Below, piece after piece: positions 1 through 8,000 of a stretch of DNA of 9,890 nt. This stretch comes from Gammaproteobacteria bacterium. Lineage in GTDB: Bacteria; Pseudomonadota; Gammaproteobacteria; Francisellales; CACEW01. The stretch covers positions 1 through 9,890 of the forward strand of contig JANQIS010000036.1 of NCBI GenBank assembly GCA_028282045.1, written 5' to 3'. Each line of letters starts with the position of its first letter. Position 1 is the first letter of the stretch. A program made the translations under genes and the position numbers. The notes beneath the pieces are model-generated. The model was not told the DNA's origin, searched no databases, and saw only the letters and a program-made list of their open reading frames with translations.

Positions 1-2
1 AC

Positions 3-104
3 ACCACACGGTTACAACAGGCCATTGGCTATCAATCACATACTGGCATCCAGTCAGGCGTTGACCGGTTTGTAGCCTGGTATCGAGACTATTACAAATG
101 CTAA
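3..104 (+). CDS. C-terminal end of an NAD-dependent sugar-nucleotide epimerase (UDP-glucuronate 4-epimerase-like), partial
   Basis: Only the last 33 codons are present, ending in TAA at 102-104. The readable tail ends in FVAWYRDYYKC. A pattern of the type G-V-x-x-F-V-x-W-Y-R-x-Y-Y is typical of the C-terminus of extended short-chain dehydrogenase/reductase epimerases that act on UDP-glucuronate or related UDP-sugars, usually for capsule or LPS sugar supply. The preceding residues (TRLQQAIGY, then SGV) fit the family pattern in which a conserved 'LGY.P...' segment precedes the last helix. The Rossmann fold and catalytic YxxxK lie outside the window, so the substrate cannot be told. The next gene begins 22 bases after the stop on the same strand, so the two may share a transcript. 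Confidence 0.7.
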   Translation, partial: TTRLQQAIGYQSHTGIQSGVDRFVAWYRDYYKC

Positions 105-110
105 GTTAAC

Positions 111-120
111 AAGGGAGGAG
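111..120 (+). promoter_or_regulatory. Strong Shine-Dalgarno sequence of the MFS gene
   Basis: AAGGGAGGAG lies six bases before the ATG at 127. It is the best ribosome binding site in the window and fixes the start of the MFS gene. No convincing -35/-10 pair fits in the 22-base gap, so transcription probably comes from upstream. Confidence 0.7.
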
Positions 121-126
121 ATTAGC

Positions 127-1401
127 ATGACACATTCACACGGCAGGGCTTGGGTGGTGGTGCTGACATCAGCGCTGTTTTTCTTTTATGCCTTTATTAA
201 TATGAATTTGTTTAATGGCCTGCACGGCCCGATCAGTGAAACTTTCCATATGAATCCGCTACAAGTGTCCTATTTGGCCGCCACATATTTCTACGCTAAC
301 GTGATATTCTTGATTCCCGCGGGTTTGTTGCTGGATCGTTTTTCACCACGCAAATTGATGCTCACGGCATTGATGGTCATGATTTTGAGTATCATTGCTT
401 TTGCCGCTACTGACAATGTGGTGGTGGCGTTTGCCTGCCGTTTCATCCTGGGTATTTGTAGTTGCTTCTGCTTGCTTGGCAGCGTTTTGTTGGCCTCACG
501 CTGGTTTCCCGGCAATATGATGGGAAAGGCTGTTGGCTTTGTGGTGACCCTGGCAATGCTCGGTGGTATGACAGCACAAGCGATGGAGTGGCTCAGTGAA
601 CAAGTCCACACCTGGCAACATGCATTTTTTATTATCGCTGCACTCGGTGGCATTATCTGGATTGTAATGTGGCTAGGGGTCAGTGATATGCCTGCGGGTA
701 CTGCAGAACACTATCAACACCTTGACCATGAGCGTCAGGGTATTGGTTTCTGGCCTAGCTTGGGCAAATCACTAACCAACCCGCACAATTGGATCGCCGG
801 CCTGTATACCAACATCCTGAATATTCCGGTAGTGGTGCTCGGCGGTTTATGGGCTCTGAGCTATCTGGAAGTAAAGCATCACATGTCTATGGAGCAGGCA
901 GCCACCATCTCTTCGATGATTTTCTTAGGGATGATTATTGGTTCTCCTTTTTTTGGTTGGGTATCGGATAAACTACAGCGCCGTCGCACTCCTATGTTAA
1001 TAGCTGGCCTGCTGTTACTGATAACGATTATTATTATTATTATGGCTGATCCCACACTGACGTATTGGCCATTACTGGTTTTATTTCTGATGTTAGGATT
1101 TTTTGCCGGGGCACAGATTATCAGTTACGCTCTGGTCATTGAGGTCAATCCACCTTATATCACCGGCACGAGTGAGTCTCTTGCATCGGTACTGATTATG
1201 GCCAGCGGCGCAATATTCCAGCCGCTGTTTGGCTTTCTGCTGGAATTCTTTAGCGCTCCTGGAACAACAGAACATTTTGATAGCAGCGCTTACCAACATG
1301 CAATGATGCTATTACCGATTACTTTTGTGGTTGCCATTGTGCTGTCCCTGATTGTCAAAGAAACCCGCTGTCGTAATCTGTTTGAAGCTCATCCGGCATG
1401 A
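127..1401 (+). CDS. Major facilitator superfamily transporter, Pht-like
   Basis: A 424-residue inner-membrane carrier with the size and twelve hydrophobic segments expected of MFS. The first-half signature loop between helices 2 and 3 is at residues 66-77 (GLLLDRFSPRKL). Its second-half counterpart between helices 8 and 9 is at 277-287 (GWVSDKLQRRR). Helix 4 carries the conserved Arg105 in RFILG. A longer hydrophilic stretch near 188-215 separates the two halves. The overall style resembles the Legionella/Coxiella MFS carriers that import amino acids or other small nutrients (Pht-type), but the substrate cannot be read from sequence. The ATG is preceded by a strong ribosome binding site. The stop overlaps the start of the aromatic amino acid permease as ATGA (1398-1401), which implies translational coupling and perhaps related substrates. 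The frame is intact. Codons near 1027-1041 form five ATT triplets (an isoleucine run in helix 9), which would not cause frame changes if they slipped. Confidence 0.88.
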   Translation: MTHSHGRAWVVVLTSALFFFYAFINMNLFNGLHGPISETFHMNPLQVSYLAATYFYANVIFLIPAGLLLDRFSPRKLMLTALMVMILSIIAFAATDNVVVAFACRFILGICSCFCLLGSVLLASRWFPGNMMGKAVGFVVTLAMLGGMTAQAMEWLSEQVHTWQHAFFIIAALGGIIWIVMWLGVSDMPAGTAEHYQHLDHERQGIGFWPSLGKSLTNPHNWIAGLYTNILNIPVVVLGGLWALSYLEVKHHMSMEQAATISSMIFLGMIIGSPFFGWVSDKLQRRRTPMLIAGLLLLITIIIIIMADPTLTYWPLLVLFLMLGFFAGAQIISYALVIEVNPPYITGTSESLASVLIMASGAIFQPLFGFLLEFFSAPGTTEHFDSSAYQHAMMLLPITFVVAIVLSLIVKETRCRNLFEAHPA

Positions 1402-2622
1402 AGCAAGCCAATTTACCCACTATCGTCGGCTGTACGTTATTACTTATTGGGACTGCCATTGGTGCCGGTATGTTAGCGTTACCGCTGATTTGTGCTTCAG
1501 CCGGTTTGCTTTCTGCCAGCTTGCTGTTAATCGGCATCTGGGCTCTGATGACTTACACCGCATTAATGATTTTGGAGGTAAACCTGGCCCTGCCGGCTTA
1601 TGCCAACCATTTTAGTTCTATGGCATATCAAACCTTAGGCCGATCGGGTCAATTGGTTGGTTGGCTGTCCTGCTTGTTACTGCTGTATGCCCTCTCAGCA
1701 GCTTATATTGCCGGTAATGCCTCGCTAATCAGTAATGCTAGTCATTTATTGTTTCATCATACGTTACCCGGTTGGGCCAATGCTTTATTGTTTACTCTGG
1801 CATTTGGTTCGGTCGTGTTTTGGAGCACGCGCGCCACAGACATTCTCAACCGTGGCCTGATGTCGATTAAGGGCCTGGCCGTATTCCTAATGCTGATTTT
1901 ATTAATGCCGCATATCAATTTCATCCAATTAGCCCAACAACATTACCAGCATCACACACTGATCTTAGCCGCACCGGTTTTTCTCACCGCCTTCGGTTTT
2001 CATACGGTCATCCCCAGTTTGAGTAACTATTTAGGTCCACGTGTCACTACGCTAAAACGTATTATTATCTATGGCACCATTATTCCATTGGGGGATTTAC
2101 TTGATCTGGCTTGGCTGTGCTTTGGGCGTAATCCCATTGCAAGGCCCTCAAAGCTTCCAACATATTCAAGCCACCCACGCCTCAGTCGGTGGTTTTGTTG
2201 CTACTATTGGATTGATTGTTCATAACCACTGGATCAATGCCACAGTGAATGTGTTTGCTGATGTTGCCATGACGACTTCTTTTTTAGGCGTCACCTTAGG
2301 TTTATTCGATTTTCTGGCCGATGCTTTTAAACGCCAGAACCATCGTCTGGGCCGTCTGCAAACTGCCCTGCTTACTTATGTTCCACCGGTGATCTTTGCC
2401 GTGTTCTACCCTAATGGTTTTATTTTTGCCTTAGGTTATGCAGCAATTTTTGTCGCTGTGCTGGAAGTGATCCTGCCGGTATTGATGGTACGTAAACTAC
2501 GTCGTTCCAATTCGCTCACTTCACCCTACCGTGTTAAAGGCAATCTTGCCATCCATGCGATGGTTTTACTGTGTGGTGTACTGTTAATTGCTGCACAGAT
2601 CTATGCGCAATTCAATTTGTAA
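1398..2622 (+). pseudogene. Aromatic amino acid permease (TyrP/Mtr/TnaB family), frameshifted
   Basis: This gene belongs to the tryptophan/tyrosine permease family (HAAAP, Pfam Trp_Tyr_perm): proton-coupled importers of tyrosine or tryptophan with 11 membrane helices and about 400 residues. The N-terminus carries the family's first-helix signature GTAIGAGMLALP (residues 18-29). Homology runs in one frame to codon 232 (2091-2093, in IIPLG). It then continues in the +1 frame from 2095 (IYLIWLGCALGVIPLQG) to the TAA at 2620-2622. The junction is a run of five G at 2090-2094. With four G the product would be one 407-residue protein, a normal length for the family. As written, the first frame runs into unrelated residues and stops at 2223-2225, giving 275 residues that lack the last helices. 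The gene starts inside the MFS stop codon (ATGA) with no good ribosome binding site of its own. The extra G may be a true mutation, slippage in the tract, or an assembly error. Tyrosine versus tryptophan preference is not decidable. Confidence 0.85.
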
Positions 2623-2655
2623 AATACAGTATTTTGTCCTAAAATTAGAGACAAA
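2621..2655 (+). promoter_or_regulatory. Two dyads forming a probable operator/promoter of the Xre-RES operon
   Basis: A perfect 15-base palindrome (AAAATAC-A-GTATTTT, 2621-2635) overlaps the permease stop codon. It abuts a second dyad with arms TTTGTC (2633-2638) and GACAAA (2650-2655), separated by 11 bases that contain CTAA/TTAG. Together they fill most of the 51 bases before the antitoxin ATG. Xre-type antitoxins of this family usually repress their own operon through such inverted repeats, so an operator is the natural reading. Candidate -10 hexamers are TAAAAT (2620-2625), inside the first palindrome, and TAGAAT (2660-2665), which would give a nearly leaderless message. Neither has a good -35. 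The first palindrome could also fold in RNA, but its stem is only A/U plus one pair, so I do not call a terminator. Confidence 0.5.
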
Positions 2656-2673
2656 TTACTAGAATTGCAGATT

Positions 2674-3099
2674 ATGACTGATACAGTAGAACTACTTGGC
2701 AAAAGCAGTTTTCACAGCAAGCACATTCAGGATGATACTGATCTTTATGAGGAAATCGAAACCGGTATTAAATCATCTGCGCTCATGCAGTTTGCCAAGC
2801 ATACCGGGTTAAGTGAAGATTGTATATCTGCCCTTATACCCATCAACAAGAAAACACTGTTAAGACGTAAGGCCCAGGGCGCTCTTGACTCAAAACAGTC
2901 TGACAGACTTATTATGATCGCTAAAGTGTGCGCCCATGCTTTAAACGTATTTGGCAGTAAAGAAAAAACCAAAGCTTGGCTAAAAACGCCCAATGTCGCT
3001 CTCAGTAATAAGAAGCCAATCGATTTGCTAAAAAATTCCTTAGGCTGTTCTTTATTGGATGAGGTGCTATATCGAATCGAATATGGGATCTACACCTAG
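2674..3099 (+). CDS. Xre/MbcA/ParS-type antitoxin (DUF2384 domain)
   Basis: A 141-residue antitoxin of the Xre-RES family. The N-terminal part has a helix-turn-helix-like segment (about residues 34-66, FAKHTGLSEDCISALI then KKTLLRRK), expected to bind the operator. The C-terminal part (about 70-141) is the toxin-binding domain. It shows the recurrent elements of that family: a serine-aspartate-arginine triad (SDR, 76-78), AHALNVFG (87-94), AWL (101-103), PNVAL, PIDLL, and the terminal RIEYGIY. I chose ATG 2674 over the in-frame TTG at 2665 because the extra residues do not resemble the family and no ribosome binding site favours TTG. A clear Shine-Dalgarno is missing for either start. The gene lies 51 bases after the permease and 39 bases before the toxin on the same strand. 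It probably neutralises the toxin by direct contact and represses the operon. The frame is intact. Confidence 0.85.
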   Translation: MTDTVELLGKSSFHSKHIQDDTDLYEEIETGIKSSALMQFAKHTGLSEDCISALIPINKKTLLRRKAQGALDSKQSDRLIMIAKVCAHALNVFGSKEKTKAWLKTPNVALSNKKPIDLLKNSLGCSLLDEVLYRIEYGIYT

Positions 3100-3138
3100 G
3101 AGTGATTATCAGCGTAACATGATGAGGTATCTAAGCTA

Positions 3139-3597
3139 ATGCGAGTCTGGCGGATTGCCCAAAAAAAACATGCCTCACCACTGCTAAATGGCGTCGGTGG
3201 ACTTTACGCATCAGGGCGTTGGCATAACCAAGGTAATTTAATTGTCTATACATCAAGTTCTCAATCCTTAGCAATATTAGAATCTTTGGTACATTACACG
3301 CCCAATAATGCTCCTGCAGAACTCATTATTATCTCTGCAGATATTTCAGCAGTATCGACTCAAGTATTAACGTTAAAAACACTAGGCAAGAACTGGCAGA
3401 AACATCCCAACAAAAAACTGCGAAAATTGGGTGATGACTGGCTGAAATCTCAGGAAAGTTGTGTATTGAGAGTACCCTCGATCATCACTTCTTTTGATGA
3501 GTACAACTATCTCATTAACCCCCAACATCCTGATTTTAGTTCAATCACTGACATTCAATCTAATGACTTTGTGTTTGACCCTAGATTAATCCAATAA
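3139..3597 (+). CDS. RES-domain toxin (NAD+-degrading family)
   Basis: A 152-residue protein of the RES family, named for its conserved Arg, Glu and Ser. All are visible: Arg27 in ASGRWHNQG, Glu48 in AILESLVH, and Ser114 in RVPSII. The family hallmarks Y37T and NYLINPQHPDF (123-133) are also present. Characterised members such as Mycobacterium MbcT and Pseudomonas and Photorhabdus Res proteins destroy cellular NAD+ by phosphorolysis or hydrolysis and stop growth unless bound by the partner antitoxin. The length is typical and no key residue is missing, so the toxin should be active. Its ATG shares bases with a TAA in TAATG (3137-3141) that ends a six-codon open frame starting at 3119. The nearest purine-rich ribosome site (GATGAGG, 3121-3127) is about 11 bases away, a long spacing that would keep toxin synthesis low. 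The gene directly follows its antitoxin, as in known modules. Confidence 0.88.
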   Translation: MRVWRIAQKKHASPLLNGVGGLYASGRWHNQGNLIVYTSSSQSLAILESLVHYTPNNAPAELIIISADISAVSTQVLTLKTLGKNWQKHPNKKLRKLGDDWLKSQESCVLRVPSIITSFDEYNYLINPQHPDFSSITDIQSNDFVFDPRLIQ

Positions 3598-3603
3598 AAC
3601 TCA

Positions 3604-3633
3604 TTGACAAATATGTTCACACTTTGCTAAATC
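3604..3633 (+). promoter_or_regulatory. Candidate sigma70 promoter of the peptide transporter gene
   Basis: A perfect -35 hexamer TTGACA (3604-3609) is followed after 18 bases by a weak -10, TAAATC (3628-3633), which is preceded by TG in extended -10 position (3625-3626). It lies in the 72-base gap between the RES gene and the transporter. ATTGACAA (3603-3610) and its complement TTGTCAAT (3656-3663) flank it, so a regulator may bind across it. The match to the -10 consensus is poor, so this is only a candidate. Confidence 0.4.
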
Positions 3634-3669
3634 TTTTATGTTCTAGCAGCCCGTATTGTCAATATTGTG

Positions 3670-5040
3670 ATGCAAACTCACTTAAAACACTTTCTTCCAC
3701 TGGCCTATGCAGAGTTCTGGGATCGGGTGAGCTTCTATGGTTTGCAATCTTTAGTGGTGATCATCCTCACTGGTAGCTTTCATCAACACTACCCTGATGC
3801 TTATGATACTTATGGCGCCTTTAGTGGTTTGTCATTTGGTTTTGGTGTGATTGGCGGCATCATTGCCGATAAATTATTGGGCATAGGGTTATCTTTATTA
3901 TGTGGTGCGCTGCTGTGTTCAATGATCGGCAATATACTGCTTATCCATACGACCTTATCTGACTTTTACCTGGGTATGGCTTTTATTGTAGTGGGTATTG
4001 GTTTATTAAAGCCGGCTAATGTCTGTGCATTAAATCAAGCTTTCGATAAAGACGGCTTCCAGAAAGCCTTTACCTATTTTTATTTATCAGCCAATACCGG
4101 TAGCATTATTGGTCCGTTAGTTTACGGTTTTGGTATAGTACATCACTACCAATCCCTTGGATTTATTTGTGCTGGGTTGGGATTATCCTCTGTTGTCATA
4201 ACGCTGATACTCAGCCGGCACCTGCATCAAAAAATTCATACCCCAAAATCACTACCAGGCACCTGCTACGCACTGATCAGTACGATCGCTGCTATCGCTG
4301 CGGTAGACTTAATCGTCTCCAATATCTTTAAGCTGCAATATCTTATAGCGCCCGCATTCATCCTACTCGCAATCTATTTAATACGCATTTACCGCAAAGT
4401 ATCCACTAGCGAGCAAGCTAAGCTTATCGCCTTGATTATTCCAGCCTGCAGCAGTCTCATTCTATCGACACTACTGCTACAAATGTTCTCATCGATTGTC
4501 ATCTGGCTCAAAACCAACTTGCCGCTCTCACTAGCCGGCTGGCACATCCCTCCTACCTGGTTTGGTATTGTCACATCGTTTTTTGTTTTAATTGCGCCGG
4601 CCTGTATCTCATTTGTATGGAAACATCTGGAAAAACGCCGTGCTATCCGCAGCAATATAAAACTGGTTATCGGCCTGATAACCACAGCACTTGCCTTTGC
4701 ATTACTGGCATTAAGTGCATTATTAACCACAACCGCTCTGGTGATCATCATGCTGCTCATCGCTGCATTTTTGTTGGGGCTTGCCGAGATTATTATCATT
4801 CCGGTCTCAATGGCCTTAACATCAGAAAATGCCCCCGCCAATACCAAACAACGATGATGGGTGTGTATTATTTTACCTTAACGTTCTCCGGTTATTTATC
4901 AGGAGAAATCGCCACGCTATCGCCTGTTCAGACACACGCTGCACACTCATATAGCCTGTTCTTTGCTTCGCATTAGTTTGGTCACTTTATTGCTTACGGC
5001 AATCATCTATCTATTACAAAAAAGGCTGCAAACGTTATAA
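3670..5040 (+). pseudogene. POT/PTR2-family proton-dependent oligopeptide transporter, frameshifted near the 3' end
   Basis: This is a proton-coupled di/tripeptide importer (Pfam PTR2) of the inner membrane. Helix 1 carries the family motif as EFWDRVSFYG (residues 15-24 from ATG 3670), with Asp where ExxER normally has its second Glu. GGIIADKLLG and YFYLSANTGSIIGP match the other PTR2 signatures. The main frame stops with TGA at 4855-4857 after 395 residues, too short for the usual 450-500. Homology continues one frame away from about 4851 (TMMGVYYFTLTFSGYLSG) to about 4967. It then returns to the first frame (ISLVTLLLTAIIYLL) and ends at TAA 5038-5040. One base lost near 4850 and one gained near 4968 explain this; corrected, the protein would have 457 residues. 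The start could be GTG 3667 or ATG 3670; I prefer ATG. There is no good ribosome binding site. The corrected end overlaps the 3' end of the convergent RND pump gene by six bases. Confidence 0.82.
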
Positions 5041-8000
5041 CCGCCGCAACCCTCCCAGTAAACGATACGCCACCGGCACCACAAACAATGAGAAAATGGT
5101 ACCAACCAGTAAACCAGAAACAATGACCCAACCGATCTGGTTACGCCCAATAGCACCTGGGCCACTACTAAACACCAACGGTAAGGCGCCAAGAATCATG
5201 GTAAGCGTTGTCATCAAAATCGGGCGCAAGCGAATCGCTGCCGCTTGTAAGATTGCTTCTTCAAGCGCCAAACCTTGTTGGCGTAATTGATTAGCAAACT
5301 GAGTAATCAAAATACCATGCTTAGAGACCAAACCAATCAGCGTCACCAAACCAATGCCGGTAAAGATGTTTAATGATGCCCCAATCATATTCAACGCAAA
5401 TAGTGCACCGACAATACACAACGGTACCGTCAGCAAAACGATCAATGGATCAAGAAAGCTTTCAAACAATGCTGCCAATACCAGGTAGATAAAGCACAAG
5501 CCCATCACAAAAATCAGTGCCATATCGTGGTTACTCTTGAGCATATGCCTAGCCTCACCCTGAAAAGCAATCTGCATCCCTACCGGCAAGGACTGCCGGG
5601 CCACTTGTTCAATGACCTGCACCGCTTTACCCATGGTAATATTGTTCGCTAAGTTAACCCCCACACTTGCTGCACGCATTTGGTTATAGTGAGCTCGATC
5701 ATTCAGGCTCAACACCGGTTTGACAGTAACAAAACGCGACAACGGCACCAGCGTTCCCTGGTTATTTTTAACATTGATTTTCTGCAAGATACTAAAATCG
5801 GCCAAGTCTGTACGCGGCAATTGCACTACAATCGGATAGGATTGGCTACCTACCTGAAACTGCGATTGTAATTGCGGCCCGCCAAAGAAAGTGGTTAACG
5901 CCTGAGTAATATCACTGACCTTAACACCCAATTCCTGCGCTAAGTTGCGATCAATATTCACATCATACTGTACCCGATCGAATTTCAAATTATTATTAAC
6001 ATCACTAAATACACCCGTTTGTTTCAAGGCATCGGCAAAGCGCCCGGTATCAGCAGCTAATTGTTGATAACTGCCCATGCCCAGTACCAGAAAACCCATC
6101 TCTGAACCAGTGTTAAAATCATTACTTCCATTAATGTTAAAAACAAAGGCACCACCGGTAATACCGGGCGTATTGCTGATCAAATCATTAATCTTATCCG
6201 CGGTGTATTGTGCCGGATGTTTGAGCGTATACCATGGCTTCATACCGACAAAAGCCAAACTGTTGCTGGTACTGTGAGTGGCACCGCCACCAAAAACGGT
6301 GTAATGATTCACGTCAGGGAAAGTGCCGATTTTATCCAGCACCGGTTTAGCCAGTTGATGTATGTACTGAACACTGGCTGTCTGCGGGCCCTGTATGGCA
6401 ACAAACATCGCATTGGCCGGATCTTTAGGCAGTAACGATGAGGTAAGGCTACTGAACAGCTTGATACCAACAATAACCAATACAAAAAACAAAACCACTG
6501 CCAACCAGCGTAATTTTAACACTAGCAACAAAGCTTTATGATAATAACGCTTAAGACACTCAAAACCCGATTCGAGCCACCGTTCATAACGGTTGAGTTC
6601 ATGGCGCTTAAGTAACCGCGCGCACATGGCGGGCGACAATGTTAAGGCCACAAAACCGGAGATCAACACACTGCCGGCCAGAGTAAAGGCAAATGCCTGA
6701 AAGCGCGTTGCCGTGGCCCCATGCATAAAAGCGGTGGGTACGTAAACCGCTAATAAACAGATCGTCATTGCGATCACAGCAAAACTAATTTCATTAAGGC
6801 TCTTTTTGGTTGCTGTTTTGGCATCCAGACCCAGCTCCACATGGCGATGGCTATTTTCCATCACCACAATGGCATCATCCACCACCATACCAACAGCCAA
6901 CACAATAGCCATCAGGGTTAGTACGTTAATGCTAAAGCCAAGCAGATACATAGCAGCAAAGGTCGCAATCAAACACACCGGAATGGTGACAATGGGAATC
7001 ACGGCACTTTTCCAACGGCCAATAAATAACAACACCACCAGCGATACTAAAATGATGGCTTCAAACACCGTGCGAAAGACTTCTTTCACTGATTCGTGCA
7101 ATGATGAGGTTAAGTCAAAAATGCGATAGACTTTCAAATCCGGCGGAAATGACGGAGCAAGCTGTTGTATGGCCTGGCGAATGCGCTCGCCGACCGCAAT
7201 TGGATTGGCATCATCAGCGGCATAAATTTCTAATCCGACACCAGGGTGAATACCATCAATTTCAAAATAATGCCCCGCTGGACTCAACGGCCCCATGGCG
7301 ACACTGGCCACATTTTTAAGATAGACCAACCGTTGGCCTAAGTTAGCGATCACCAAGTTTTTAAACGCATCAATACTGGTCAGACTGACCTTAGCATCAA
7401 TAGGAATTTGCTGCGTTTTATTAAGAATATAGCCCACCGAGAAAGCAACATTATTGTCTCTTAACGCCTGCAAAACGTCATTAATCGTCAGGTTATATGC
7501 CGATAATTTTTGCGGCGAAACATCAACTCGCAAGGCACTATCAAAGGCATCAACCTGCACATTGCCCACACCAGGAATGCGTTGTAATGACTTAGCCAGC
7601 GTATTAGAGAGAAAACTAGATAACTCTACCGGTGTCATGTTAGGGTCATACAGGTCATAAGCCATGACGAAATTATCATCGCTGCTATTAGAAATAGAAG
7701 GTTTATTCGCCGCCTGGGGCAAATCATCAATTTCTGAGACCTCACGAATCACATCCGCCTGCACAGAAAGGAATTGCTCCTGAGTAATATCACTAAAGTG
7801 TAAATTAATCTGTGCCTGGCCTTGAGTTGAATCTGAATCCATATCTTCCAGATTCGGTGTTGATGCCAGCGCATTTTCAATCTTGTCAGTAATACTCTGC
7901 TCCATCAATTCTGCACTTGCACCAGGGTACGTAACCTGGACACGCATATGTGGTCGGAACGTCTGCGGCATGTAACGCACACTTAAAAAGCTAAATCCCA

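Noticed and set aside
1027..1041. Five tandem ATT triplets in the MFS gene, considered as a phase-variable repeat
   Set aside because: The unit is three bases, so gain or loss would only change the number of isoleucines in a membrane helix and not the frame.
2088..2097. Programmed +1 frameshifting in the permease
   Set aside because: No known +1 slippery context (such as a slow stop codon following a slippery codon) or downstream structure is apparent at the G5 tract; members of this permease family are not known to use recoding. Mutation, slippage or sequencing error explain it more simply.
4389..4847. Long minus-strand open frame inside the peptide transporter, and similar antisense frames inside the MFS and pump genes
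   Set aside because: They mirror the codon structure of well-supported genes on the other strand, have no family-like sequence and no start signals.
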